A DNA stretch of 64,000 nucleotides. It comes from Odontesthes bonariensis (taxonomy: Eukaryota > Chordata > Actinopteri > Atheriniformes > Atherinopsidae). The stretch is taken from contig NC_134509.1 of the NCBI RefSeq assembly GCF_027942865.1, forward strand, positions 9,817,754-9,881,753, written 5' to 3'. Positions 42,737-57,100 of this stretch are shown here, piece by piece (position 1 is the stretch's first letter; every line of letters starts with the position of its first letter). The position numbers and the translations under genes were made by a program. The notes below the pieces were generated by a model. The model saw nothing but the letters and a program-made list of their open reading frames with translations. It was not told where the DNA came from and did not search any database.

Positions 42737-45700
42737 GTAAGACCTGCCTGCCGCTGAAGCCGAGAGAGGCGCGCCGCCCGACGCCTCTCTGTCGGGCTGA
42801 CTGGAGGATCTGATGGCTGCCTCAGTATCTGCCATCAAACATCCAGTGATGGTCACCAACAGACATTAGAGGCACAATGTAAATGTTTATCGAAATCTGA
42901 TGGGAAAATAGGTTATATGAGAAGGTGGAAAAATAAAATGCCACAGAAGGTTTATAATGTCAGCTCTAAGGTGCTTTACGGCTGTGAAATCACTTCATCT
43001 TGTGGAATAAAGATTGGGAAACTTGGATCAGGTTCATGCGTCTTCGTGACTGATGGTAATCTGACATACTTCAGATCACTGAGAGCTTTAGGTGTAGGCT
43101 GCAGATCTCCTGCGAACTGAGAGCCAAATAAGCACGCAGCGATGTGAAGACTGATGTGATAATCAGTTAATGTATCGATTATTTTAACCATGCGTTGACG
43201 TATTATTTGGGTTTGCAGATTGCAGACTGCACCTCTTGTTCAGCTTGAACCGAAAATGACCAATAGACCAAAATTGCATCCAAAGGAATGTGTAGAATAG
43301 CTCTTCCCCACACTTATGAGGCTCTAACCAACTCCCACTGGTATTTGCAATTATAATAAATGCATTTTTTTTTTAAATGAACACTAATGTTTCTGCTGTT
43401 TATCCTCCTCCATGTGCATATGTCAGTGTGCAGGCAGAGCTGCTTGACAGCTGCAGCAGCAGTAGCTGTATTTCATACTTTTAAGCTGTGCTATGTGGGG
43501 ATTCTCCTCTGCGCTTCCCAATAATGCTTACAGAGACAGGGCATGACCCCGCTGCTTGTTGAGCAATGACAATTACTGATGACTGTGCACTTCCCTTATG
43601 GGTACACCTCTGTGCAGTCTGTAAGTGCCTGTGTGTGTCCAGGGGTACGAGTGTGCGTCGTTTACAAGGCTCCTGCTCACATACGCAGGCACACATAAGC
43701 AAAGATGACACAGATGAGAGGTCAGCACTTGTGTCTGTGCTTGTTAGGGGCGTTTGCCAGAGGCCCTGACCTTCAGCCGCTCCTCTCCATCATAATATTC
43801 CTCCTCAGAAGTCTGGATTCATTTCTCCGTCTTGAAACTTTATGCACGCCATGCCAAGCCCGCTTTAGCTCTGGTGACCACAGGGAACAAAACTTGAAAC
43901 CCAGAGCGCTGCTGAAATATAAGAATCATCAAATCTGATATTTGGTGTAAGCCCCAGGATGCTTGGCTTGTGACACATGGTTTATTTGAGTGTTTTGGGA
44001 CAGGGTGTAGAGTGGAGAGGAAGTGGGAAATGGGTCAGCTGTGGTAACCTTATATATTTAATAACCTCTCTTCCGTGTGCATGAACATGGAGGCGCACAT
44101 ACGCGCGCCTGCACTTGTCCTCGACACATCTCCTCGCGTACACCCGTCCCTCCCGCTTCCTATCATCCATCCTCCCTTATGCTTGACTTACACAGCCCCC
44201 TTCCCCACCCTCCCTCTTCATCTACCTCCATCCGTGCCCTCCCCTTCCTCTCCATCAGTGCGAGCAGCCCGTCCCGGCTGAATGGGTGCTTCTAAAGATA
44301 AACCAGTTGGAGTGTGTTTACATGGCGGAGCAAGCCAATGGGAAGAAAGCGGGAGCTGACCATGTCAGGCCAGCTGTTCTGAATGTTCTCACGAGCTGGT
44401 GCGTGAACAGACAGACACACACTCACATGAATACTAAGGGTGGTCTCCTTGACACGGCTGGCAGAGATCAACAGTAGCATTTTAAAGTGTGACAGCTTTA
44501 ATTCTATCTTTGGATTTCCTGTGCCGACCACATGCACCCTCACAGTGCTCCCTGCTTTGTAATCCAGCACGCTTAGTACCCTCTTTGACATGTGTGGAGG
44601 TATGTGTGGAGGTATGTGCTTGTTCGTTTCTTTGCCATACTTCTCTGTGCAACGACCAGTCAGTCTACATCTCACCCCTTCTTCAGCTAAACAGATCATT
44701 CATTTCATGCCTTGCTGACTATGAAGTTATTGTCAATAAGCAAGGGCACTGACTTGTGAGGTTACATGAATAACACCATCGACCGGCAGGATCGATATTG
44801 GGATCTCGAGTCCGGATTTACAGTAGGAAGAGGCCACTCTGACCGAGCTTTCAGGCCCAGCACCGTGAGATTTACACCTGAAAAAAAAAAAAAAAGAAGC
44901 TGAATCAGAGGCATCACAAAAAAAAAGTGGGAGAAGTGCTCTGATGTTCTTTTCCAAAAGTTTTTTAATTAATGGCGAGAGCACCAAAATCTCGATAGAA
45001 ACCCTCCACAATAAAGTCATGCATCTAGATTTTTAGTCAAAGTAAAACTATAAATGTATCAAATGTACAACCCAACATTTTGCACAAAGGCATTTTTCAG
45101 AAAAATGTTTTGAATTCGAACATAATTGTTATTAGTCGGTTTAATACTGAAACTGGTGCGGGGATTTAATTAATCTAAAATGATTGTCTACAGGGTATGC
45201 TGGGAATGCCCCCTCAGGGATAAAAAGGTTTTATTTAAATTTACAATATTCTATAACTTTTTTTTATATCTGTAGTCTGCATTTTAAAGTGAAAGTGGAG
45301 TGGGAAAGTTCAATATTTGCCTCTGAACTGTGATGCAGCTTTAGTGGAGTAATGAAAAATGAAAACACACAAAGAACATTTACCTAAAAATATGTCTATT
45401 AGTACATCAACTGATTCAACTGAGTTACTCTTCATATCTGGTTACAAATCTAATAAACATTTTTTTAACTTTTGTAATGACAACTAGTAGGTTTTGATCA
45501 CTGTAAGTGGTGTGAGAGAAACGTGTGTCAAGTGTCATTTTTTATTTTCCTCAACTTTCACCTCAAAGGTTTTCACGTTCAGCTGTGTGGTTCATTCAAA
45601 GTCCACGAAAAGTCAAAGAAAGTGGCACACAGTCCTGCACAATGAACATTTCTTTTGATTTCATTGCAATGTCTTAGTCTTCCCTCCTTCGGGATAAGCC

Positions 45701-47696
45701 ATCTTATTCAGACTGCAGTCAGATCAGATTAGTTAAAGCAGACCGAGCACCTGGATTTAGAACCATCTGTAGATATTCAATCTGAATTGGATTTCAAAGC
45801 ATTTTCAGATGAGTTTTGGATCTGATTTGCGAATTAAGGATTTTATTAAAGGATAATTTGGTTGTCCAGACTTTCTACGATCAATCTGAATATGCCAAAA
45901 ACTAGATTTGGTCTGGTAGTCTTAACAAGGCCAGACTGGAAAAAAGGGTTAAGCTAGGCCCGCGGCACTTTTTGGATTTGGGTTGATATTAAATAATAAT
46001 GATAATAGGATAATAATGGGATAATGATAAATGCTAAAACTTTGCAAATCAGTTGAACAGGTACACTGATGAGTCGGGGAAGTGATTTATCCATATAATT
46101 TACACATGAATATCATGTTTTAACTTTAAATGAAAGATCAAGAATGAATTTTATCCCACTCGTAATGCAGAGAGAGTGAGCACGACGGAGGTGAAGCAAA
46201 AAAGATTTAAATCGGTGGAAGAGATACAACCATTTATTGTTACAAAAGAAAAAAGTAAGGATGAGAGAAAAGTCTAAAAAAAAATTAAACATTTGTGTAG
46301 CAGATTGGAATTTCTTCATATTTCCATTTTATAGATCATACAGTGACTGCTCAGATTCACATTTCACAGCAATATGTCTGCAGACTTTGTTTCTGATCTA
46401 AGGACGATTTTCTTGGCCTGGGATGAATCTTTACATTCAAATAAAAGAAAATCCTTTAACTATGATTATATTTAAGACAAAGGATACGCTCCCAGATTTC
46501 ATACTTGAGGAGGATCTTTCGTCTTTGAAAATGACGAACATCCCATCGTAGGAATGGATCCTCCTTCTTTGGTGTGGCAGAACTTGACCAGCCTGCACAG
46601 GCATGACCTAAATGCAGCTTTCAGGATGAATTGCAATCAGCGCTCTCCCTTTTATGAAATTTTAGGGGATAATTATTTGTCACACAAATGTTGTTTGCTT
46701 TTTAGACTTCATGAACAAAAACTGCACATGGCGGATATACCGTGTCCACAACAGAGGACATGCATGCTGTGAGTTAATGTCATTAAGAGGGTGCAAACTC
46801 TATCAAACAGTGGAAAACATTGTGGGGGTATGATGTTTTCATCTTTCTTTTAATTTTTTCAAACAAGTGAAAAAAGAGAATTGCGACGATTAAGCGACCA
46901 TGATGATGATTATCTAAAAAAACAAATTAAAATTACACGATTAATTGTGACCTATTTGCAATATAGACCCTGACTGACTGACCTCGCTGATGCTTTTGCA
47001 TTTGAAAGAGAAAATCCCTGCAGCCAGGTTCCAAAATGTATTAGAAACCAAACCCTCCCAGAAGAGTGCAGGCTGATTCAGCAGCATATTAATGGACAGA
47101 GTTTCAAACTGAGATATTCAACCATTACAGATTGGTGTAATGGTCAGGTGGACGGCACAGTCCGTTAGGGTTCCAACCTCTGGTCTGCATCATTAACAAG
47201 TTTTAGAAGAACCCTGGTTAAACTGTCCTCTTTTTTTCTCCTCTCTTGCCATGTTTCTCTACTTGCTCTCACTTTCAAACCCGCCGATGAGGACGGCCAG
47301 GAGCAGCACACAAACACACGCATACAGCCCCCTCAGAGCCTGCCCTGGTTTCAGCTCACCCTTCATTCCTCTGTGTCATGAGTCATGAGCCATGAGCCAA
47401 AGTTCGTGCACCGTGACGCGATCGAATAGCCAGCGTGACAAACTGTATCGCTGTTTGACAGGATTCTGAGACGGGATCGATATCAGGGGCTGGATTATAC
47501 AAAATACGCGTTAAGACTATTCTAGATTGACAGTTTTGAGGTAGTGTGGGTATTTGTGCAAAAGAGGGTCGTAACACGCACGGAAACACACACATAGAGG
47601 GAATGTCCAGCAGTGCTGTGTGCTGCAGACAGAGAGGCGTCAAGGGTAAAATATGAGCCCATGTATCTCCTGCTTACACCCCTGTGTGCGTGCGCA

Positions 47697-47743
<47 letters not shown>

Positions 47744-50700
47744 CTGCAAATGGGTAAGTGAGACGTCAGGGTCACCAGGAGCAGATGATGACACTGTCAA
47801 CATGGCGTAGAGGTTAAAGTGAGTAGTGGGGGGGACATAGGCCATATTTCATACGTGTGTTTGTCATACTCTATATGGGGAGATGGGAGAGAGGCACCAC
47901 ACATGAGAACAGGCGTCACTGCATTAAGCTGGACTGTGTTGGCTCACAAGTCTATGGTTATTGTAGTTGAACACAGTTTGTCGAATCACTGTTGACCTCT
48001 ACCATTTGTGTTTTATAGAATTTTTACCCCGGAGCCGGTTTAATAGTTGTCATCGTAAAGCTGCCAGCTCCGAAAATTGGCTTAGTATTATGTGTTGATG
48101 GGCTAGTAGTGGTATTGGTTGCTGTTGTGATGTACAGTACCTCTCTTGAATAGATACGGAGGAAATATATAGATACATAATAGGTTCAGGGAAACATATA
48201 CAGAGATTTAAAGTCAAACCAAAAAGAAGATGGAAAGTTAAGCAAATAAAGTCCAATTAAAAAAAAAACAATAAAATGACTTGCCGTTATGGCTTTGAAT
48301 TATTGTGTAATTACTTTCAACAATGTTGAAAAATCTAACACATAGCACTTCTCAGTCACTTGACCTTTGCTTATTTTTAAATTATTTCTAAATTAAACAA
48401 ATAAATAAATAAATAATCCCAAAGGAAATTGTAATTAGCCTTATCAAAACCACAGCAAAACAAGCCTTAAACCTCAAAACAAGCATCAAGCAGTGGACGG
48501 ACTGGTCCAGGTGCATGCATAGTTGGCATTCTCAGTCAGTGTGGCTACAAAATATTTGGGCTGCGTGCAGTCAGCCGCCGAGTGGCTTGATGGACCCTCG
48601 CACACCCTCGTGGTTGAAAAAGTTCACATCATACAGGCCTCGCGTTCTGCAGGTCCACTTAGTCGTTCTAAGTGGACCTGCAGAACACGAGTTCCCTTTA
48701 AAAGAGAATCTTTTCCTAAAGGCGAGGGCCCAGTTGTTACATCCTTCCCTGTTTATTCCCTGCCCCTCTTCAGGTGATTTACTCTCTGAACATGAAGAAT
48801 GAGGAGCAGGACACAGCCCTGCAGGCCTTGAGCCACGCTCACCACGACGAGCTGCACCGCATCCTAATGGAGACGTGCCACGAAGGGGAGGGGTCAGCGT
48901 TAAGGACACGTCTCCTTGAACTGCAGGAGTCTCTGGATGAGCAGCAGCGAGTTGGAGCCCAGGTGTGTTTTTGTGAGTTTTCTCTTACCCTCTTGATCGT
49001 GCTGCTCAAGTGGTGGCAAGAGGGTAGTATCGGTATGATTTAATGTGTAAACTGACAGCTGGCGCAGCAAATCAAACCTGCCCTGACCGTGATCTGTAGC
49101 CGTTAATCTGTTTTAGGTAGTTTGTACGTTAACCAGTCTAAGACCCAGCAGTTGATATACTGTGTGTCATTTTGAAATGTCAACAAGGAATTTAATTATT
49201 TTAGCATTAATAAGCAGCACACAAGCATGTGTAATCATGAGGTTTTATGGTGGGACCCATAAGAGGAGGCTGAAGTATAAATATGACATAAGAATTTACA
49301 ATTGTTGCTGTTTAGAATTGTTATCAAATAATATGCACTTGAAAATGTTCAAGTAGCTACTTGAGACTACATTATAATGTGTTATAAACCATTTATTGAA
49401 TGTTCACTGGGCAGCTGTAACACTTGGACATTTGACTACGTGAGTAACATTGGATATCCGCTTACAAAGGCACCCTTTAAATAGTGGGAACAGTCACTTA
49501 AAGTGTAACTTGCAGGTTAGCATCCCCAGTGATTCAAAGCAAAGGAAAATGTAGTGAGAACTTTTTTTTTTTTGCATGTCTATGTATGCACTGCAATAAT
49601 ATTTCAAGGCCACGGCTTTAAAAAGGCCAGGAAAGGAAACTGATGAGGAGAATTATTACCCATCAGAAAAGGGAGGCCTTAAGCGTAGTTTCAGTCAATA
49701 GACTGAGAGTGTAAGAAATTAAGGAACTCGATATATTGCTTGGAACTTTCTGAATAGTTTTAAGAAGAAGTGTAAATTTGGTTTACTACTTAGAAAAATA
49801 CCATCATTGTTGAATTAGTACACTTTTTACGAGTTAATTCATTACAATTTATTGGTAGTTAAGCTTAAAGAGTCCTTCTGTCTGGGTTGAGCACAAAAAT
49901 CAACAATGCAAAATCATTAAATTCTTTGCTATAGCTGCAGCTCAACATTCAGCACGTTAAGAATAGAGGTAAGTAAAGCACGAATAATCAAACAATTTTT
50001 GGGGTTCAAACTGAGCCTAATTTGCAAGATAAATGATACTCTGATGATTTCACTGCTCCTACAAAATCACAAATCCTGAAAAATGTTATTTTTGACGCAT
50101 CTGACTGCATATTATTGCTTTCTAACTAACCCAGGTGACTGTTGTGGCAACAAACAGTGAGAATCTTCAAAACTAAAATGTGTGGCTCCAAGCTGCCTGG
50201 TCTCAGCAGTGAATGCTGGTAATGATGTTTTGCCACATGCTCAGTATGGCTTGAATGTCACAACATTGTAAACTCAATGGCCTTCATGGTCCCAGTCTGG
50301 CCTTTTCCAAAGTTTGCTCACACTGTTCACCTTCGAGGTGTGACAGTACAGGAAATGTGTAGTGTGCACGTGTCAGGGCAGAAATATATGAGCTTTGGGA
50401 TATTATCATTTTTTAAAAAGTGCAACGTGGAGCTCATCCTTTCATCCCTTGTGCCTCCAGGTACAGGCAGACTTTGAGTGCTTCCGCCTGCAGGTGGAGG
50501 AGAGGGAGCGTGGGACTGAAGCGGAACGGCGAAAAGATTTTATGGAGAAGCTTCAAGCCGCAGAGGAAGAGCTCCAGGAGGCCAAGGCTCAGATCAGTCA
50601 AGCCCAAGAGGAGAGCCTGAGATTGAGCACAGAACTGGAGAAAGCCGGGGAGCAGATCCAGGAACTGAATGCCAAATGTGAGGAGCTCCAAATAGCAGCT

Positions 50701-51135
50701 GATGAGGAGAAAAAGAGGAAAGATGAGGAGAGACAAAGAGAGGACGAGGACAAAGAGAAACAGGAGGAGGAGAGGAGAACAGAAAAGCACGAAGACTTGA
50801 AAAAAGTCAAGGCCCTCTTAGAGGAGCTGAAGGCACTGAAGGAGGAGAGGGATCGAGTGGAGGAGGAGAAGAGGCGGGCGGTGAAAGAAGAGCGGGAGCA
50901 GTGGGAGCAGAAGGTTAATGACCTAAATGAAGAGAAAGAGGAGATGAGGAAGAAAATCGAGGCAGAATGGAGGGAGGAGCGGCAGAGGTGGGAGGAGAGG
51001 GAAGAGGAGGAGAAGAAAGGAATGCACAGCGCTCTACGAGAAAGAGTGAAGCGGGCTGAGGCAGAGGTGGAAAGTCACCTGGAGAAGCTGGCAGAGAGCA
51101 AGAAAAACACAGTGAAACTGCAAGAGCGAATACAG

Positions 51136-51190
<55 letters not shown>

Positions 51191-54100
51191 CATGTTGTCA
51201 GTCATCCTAAAACTAGAATCCAGAGACTTAAATGTTGCAGCTTCCTGTGCTTGATGCCCCCAGCCAATGATTGTGTTGATGGGAAAGGAGCGAGTGAGGT
51301 AAAGGAGGTGGTGGTGGGGGGGTCATGCTTCTCTAACCACAGGCTGCCCTCCCTGAGTGCTATTCCCTCTGCCAACTATCTGCTAATGAGTAGTTTGAGC
51401 AGGATAGATTCACTGCACCACCATCATTACCACCTCACGCATGAGCATTGTGAAGCTCTAGGAGAGCTGGCACGGAGCTGACATAAGCCCTCACAGCAGA
51501 CCATTAAAGCCTCACTGCTGGGCAACACAGCTCCCTGACTCACCACAATTCATCTCTCGTGTTTTTCTTCCGCACTGCCTGCTTGTCTGACTTGCATTCT
51601 TTCTCTCCCTTCTCCTAATCTGTGTCAAATTTGCCGTCGGCTTCCCTTTTTTCCTTTTCTGCTCCTGTGCGCTTTCTGTCCACCCCATACCCCTGCTCTG
51701 CGTCGCCCCTTCTGGCCTTCGTGCCTCCCTCCAGGACCTGGAGGAGGAGCTGGAGCTGGATCGGAAGCGGGTGTCGGAGGCTGAGGGCGTGGTGAAACGG
51801 GCGGAGGAGGAGCTCGCGGTCGCAAAGGAGAGGCTGCTGCTGCAGGAGGACGAGCTGCAGAGCAGAGCAGGTAGTCCCACAGTCTGCCTCTCACAGAATG
51901 TGTCTGCCTGTTCACCTGTCTTCCTACTTGACTGCTGAAGGTAGCTCGCAAGAAAAAGTCAACTCAGCTGAACTGTGCATTTTCATTACTCTTTCAAACT
52001 CGGTGCAAATTAAGTTTTCACGTCATGCCGCTGTAATATAAACAGATAATGCAACAAACTCCCATTATTCATCCTCCTTAAAGGCCGACAGCTTCATCAA
52101 ACTGTCATGATGCCTAGTCAGCAAAAAAACCTTGATTGCTGTGTATTGCATAAGACAAAACTTTGTCTAGGGCCTTTGCCCTTTAGGGGTCCAAGCAGTG
52201 ACGCTGCAGTAAGTCTATTTCTTTTGGTCCAACTCTTTGAGTTTTCATGATTAATTTTTGTTTATGCGGCAGAAAAACAGCTTTTTAAAGGCTAACATTT
52301 TTGCTTGTATGGACTAAATGTATTAAATGTTTTTTTTTTTTAATGTTGGAATCCTGTTATGTTTAATACCAAATGTGAAATGGGGATTTCCAACTTCCAA
52401 CTATCAAAGACAAAGAAAAACTGTCAGGACATATTCCTAATTTTTTGGCAAAACTGAGTCAAGATCATCTGGAGAAGTCGATATAACATTTTTTGTTTAT
52501 ATCTCTTAAATGGCTGCATGGATTCATGTGAATTTAGCCTCATTCTACTGCTTAGCCTAGCCTCAACTCCGTCAGCCTCTAATTAACACTTCTTTTAAGA
52601 GCAGGCATTTTTAAGAGTTTTGTGACCAACTCGACTCAACTTCATGCTCCTCTTCTACCAGGTCCACTGGTTTTTTAGATCTATAGTACGTAATAAACAT
52701 TGAAAAGCATTATTACAGTATGACACGCATAAAGTAGCCCGAGAGCTCAGACTAGCACACACCAAAGTCATTACTTGACTGGCAATGTCATTCTCAAATG
52801 ACATTTCCCTCATTTGCAGCTTGGTCACGGACAGTTGGAACTGGTTCCTCTTTCAGGCACAATCTCGTCATGTGTTAAACTGGCCCGGGTTATTTAAATA
52901 TCTAGCCAGCTGGTTGATGCACCAGTCAAACATCATGTCCTTATTTCTCCGTCAAATATTTGCTGCATTAGCCCTGAACTTCATAGTCAAGTTTTTTAAA
53001 GAATAACATTAAGAATAGTTGGTTATATGGACAAAATGCACTATTATGTTTTTTTTTTCTGATATTGAGACCCTGTTATATTTCATGACTGTGTGATAAA
53101 TAAATGTGAGCTGGATAACTCTGCTCTGAGCTGCTTGTGTGATAAAAATCCCCTGCAGCTCTAAAGCGCTACCTGGTTGAGAGGGCTGTGTTTTTTCTGC
53201 GTTTTGGAGTTGGTAGTGACTTCATACACCCAAGCATTTGCTCCAAATATTTTAAGTATTCACTATCTCCTCGGACCCTGATGGAAATCAGTTTTGCTTC
53301 TCTTGCACATAGCTGAACAATTATCTTGTGAATGCGCTGTGGGTTTGACTGTGTGTGTGTGTGTGCATTCACTTTGGTGTTTATTTTGTGTGCGTCTGTC
53401 AGAGGAACTGTTGAATCGTGGGGGCTGTGAGGTCTGTGTGTGTGCTGAAACAGAGGAGCTGAGGAGCCAGGTGAGTCGTCTGCAGAGCAGGAACAGAGAG
53501 CTGGAGCTGCAGAGCAGTGGCAGAAACAGTGACCACGCCCGGCAGATACGCCAGGTAACAAACACACACACACACACAAGACGAGCAACTGCAGTGTGGA
53601 GTAAAAAAAACTACAGACAAATCTATTGTTTGTGTCTTCACAGCATGCCGAAGCTTTGTCCACTTTGCGTTCTGAGATGGTGAGAGCCCAGACAGAAGAG
53701 CTGCGTCGCATCCAAAAGCATGCAGATGATGAAAGGGACAAACTGCAGAAGGAGTTAGAAAAAGAAAAGGAAAGCTTGCAGAGGGAGAGGGAGCAAGAAA
53801 AGGATCGTTTTGACAAGGACAGAAACAGATTCCGCAGAGAAAAAGGCGAGGAAAAGGAAGCGCTGCACAAAGAAGTGGAAGAGATCAAAGAACGCCTGAG
53901 GAGAGAAAAAGAGGAAGAGGTGGACCGGCTTCGCAAAGAACTGGAGGTTGAAAGGGTTCGCGTTCGTTCCCAGTTGGACAAGAACATTGAACAGGTCGAG
54001 GCGGAGAGAGCCAATGTGCATCAGAAGTTGGAGGAGGAGAAGAAGAGATTGGTGGAGAAGGCCGAGGAGGACAGGAAGCGGTTAAAGGAACAGGTGCGGA

Positions 54101-57100
54101 AGGCGATAGAGGAAGTGATGAGGAGACATGCAGCTGAATTAAACAGCGTCCAGGAAGCTCTGAGCTCAGAGAGGAAGACCAACCAAGAGGTCAGCATCTG
54201 TCCACACACCACACAGAGGGTATCACAGATATGCTAACGTTAAAGCACAGACCAGAAACATATGCATTGCATGTGCCAGACCAACAGTTACACTACAGGT
54301 TAGTGTCTTACCTGCAGAAGAAAGCTGTCAGAGCAATCTCAGTTTTGAAAATAAGGATGGAATTGTGTCAGGCTTATTGGATAGCTTACTGCCGGGCATT
54401 ACTTCTTCTTCTGATATGTAGCAACACAAGGCAATTTTATTTATAGAGCACAATTCGTACACAAGGTAATTCAAAGTGCTTTACAACTACTTAAAATCAC
54501 AAGAAGGCAATAAAATCATTAAAAAAAAATAAAAAATAAAAAACCCATTAAAAATAATAATTAAGTAATTAATTTAAAAATGAAGAGTGCAGATAAAATA
54601 CTTTCAGGTGTCATATGCACAGCTAAATAAAGCTGTTTTCAGCCTGGATTTAAACATTGTCAGAGTTGAGGCCTGTCTCACATCTTCTGGAAGACTGTTC
54701 CAGATTTTAGGAGCATAAAACTGAAACGCAGCCTCACCTTGTTTAGTCCTGACTCTGGGCACCAGCAGGAGACCCCTCCCTGAGGTTCTCAGAGCCTGAG
54801 TTGGTTCATGTGGCTTTAACATGTCAGAGATGTACTTTGGCGCTAGACCATGAAGAGACTTGTACACAACCAGAGCTGTTTTAAAGTCTATTCTCTGAGC
54901 GACAGGTACTCTCTGAACACAGATGTTCATCCGTTTAGAAAGCGGTCAGAACTTAAACAATCCTCTGATACAACCTGCTGCAGGTAAGACACTGGCTACA
55001 GAGAAATACTTCTCAGAAACCCATTAAAAAAAATTATATATATATATTTATATCCCCTTTCAGTGGAAAATTGGAGAATGATATCAACAGCAAAAGCATG
55101 TCAATTGTGAAATCTTTAGTCTTTTAGTTACCCAAGACATTTAACTACTTTATTAACTTAATAAAACTGTACATCAACATTTGTGATTTTACTCTTAAAA
55201 TTGAAAAAAAAAAAAAAAACTTTTTTTGACAGGCAAGACTTCAGACTCTAGTAAAGAAGGACACCGTTTCTCCATAAAACCAACTTGAATTAAAACCTTA
55301 AAAATAGTTAAATAATAAAGGAACATTGATTATTTCAGTTTCAACTACAGTCAAAGTTTCGATTTTATTATTTTTGGTGCAGGGTGATTGTGCCACAAAT
55401 AACAGCATTACCTTTCCTCCAGTGGCACAGCTGTCACTGCTTTCGGTCTGTGTGACACGCATAATATCTTCTCTTGTAAAAACACAATACATCCAACTAA
55501 TCGTACGCAGAAGCCATCCTAAACCTTTTTATTCACAGACCTGATGGAGACAGTTGCCTATGTAACTGATAATAAATAAGTGTACTGCATAGACTATACA
55601 GTGACCAACAATCGCAGTAACACGCTAACTGAGCTGAACGCTGTTTCACACACTCACGCCTCAACAGTGTTATCCACTCACTCTAAAGCTGTGGCTCTGA
55701 ACACTTTCAGCTTGTAAACCCTTGAAAACAAAGCGATGTGTGGGCCTCTCAGGCGTATAAATAAAGTACAGCCTCTATCATTTATTTTGCAAGCTTGGAC
55801 GTATCAGGACATGATAAAAATGCTCTGGTCCTCATCAGATCTTACAGTTAAGTAAATACAGATGAACACACATGAAAAACAACACATGTTATTATTATTC
55901 TGGGTCATTTATTTTACAGAAACGAAGCCAAAATGCAGAAGCAGTGAAACAAAAATCGAAGTTCACCCCATGATTCAATAGCTCGTAGAAGCACTTTTAG
56001 CAGCAGTAACTTGAAGTTATTATTTTCTGAATGATGCTATCAGCCTGCCACATTGTTGTAGAGACATTTTGGCCGACTCTTCCTTTCTACACTGCTTCAG
56101 GTTGAGGTCTGAGGTCATTTTGACTGAGTCGTTGCAACACACGATTCTCTCTTTGCTGCTGTGTTTGGGATCGTTTCAACCAAAATCTAGCTGTTAGACA
56201 GATGGCCTCATGTTATACAGAGAGGTTCACGATCAATTCAGTCACTGCAAGGTGTCCAGGTGCTGTGGCTGCAGAACAAGCTCAAATCACCACCACAAAA
56301 GCTCCACCACCGTGCTCGATAGCTTGTATGAGGCATTTGTGTTGATATGCTGTGTTTTTTTTCCACCAAACATTGAGCTGTGCATTATGACCAAACCCTG
56401 TGGTCTCCTCTGTCCAAAGTACATGGTTCCAGAGATCTTGTGGTTTGTTCTGATGTAACTTTACAAACCTAAGCTGTCATGTTCTTTTTAGAGAGAAGAG
56501 GCAACTTTCTCCGGCAACCCTTACAAACAGCTTATTCAGTCTTTTTCTAATTGTACTGTCATAAACTTTAACATTTACATGCTAACTGAGGCCTTTAGCG
56601 TCCGAGACGTAGCTCTGGGGTTTTATGCAGTTTCCCTGAGCATTGCGCAGCCTGACCTTGGGATAAACTTGCTGGGATGTCCACTCCTGGAAAGATTTTT
56701 ACCCTCTAAATCTTTATAGAAGCAGTAAAGGTGAACTTCAGTCAGGTTTTTTTTACACACTGATTCTGTAATGTCAGTTTTTGTGATGATGACAGAATGT
56801 AATATGTCATGTATTGTCGGTCATCTGAAAGGCTGTTTTTACCTAATTTTAAGACCTGAAAATGACCGAATAATTATTATTAAGATATAATTATGTCACG
56901 TAAAAAACATTAGAATTAGAAGGCTGTACTTTCTTTTCGACAGGACTGTATATCTTAATGATGTAGCCAGTCGACCAATTTTCTCTGAAGAGGTGACATT
57001 GAGTTATTTGATTTAAAATGTGTCACTTGGTGTTGCTTAAATGTTTTTTTTTTCTCATCTGTTTTATTCTCTTGTTATCCCTGAGGGCATCCTCACCCAC

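Larger units (their letters stand above)
42737..48773 (+). other. FAM184B intron 1
   Basis: About 6 kb with no exon seen. Contains a CA microsatellite at 47700-47741, an AAAT run near 48400, and a 23-bp hairpin at 48639-48691. Many short frames (for example 44292-44699) look non-coding. Confidence 0.7.

Noticed and set aside
44292..44699. 135-codon minus-strand frame
   Set aside because: No homology, low-complexity composition, inside FAM184B intron 1. Expected by chance in 64 kb.
48639..48691. Hairpin as a microRNA precursor
   Set aside because: Stem is only 23 bp with a 7-nt loop and almost no mismatches, so it lacks the longer imperfect stem of a typical precursor. Kept only as an unexplained inverted repeat.
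50434..51205. Minus-strand frames opposite FAM184B exon 3
   Set aside because: Same antisense composition effect, and the last part is the translated CA repeat (poly Cys-Val).
53169..54014. Minus-strand frame of 281 codons, Ser/Leu/Phe-rich
   Set aside because: It is the antisense of the FAM184B exon 5-6 coiled coil. Glu/Lys-rich sense codons always give Ser/Leu/Phe-rich antisense frames.
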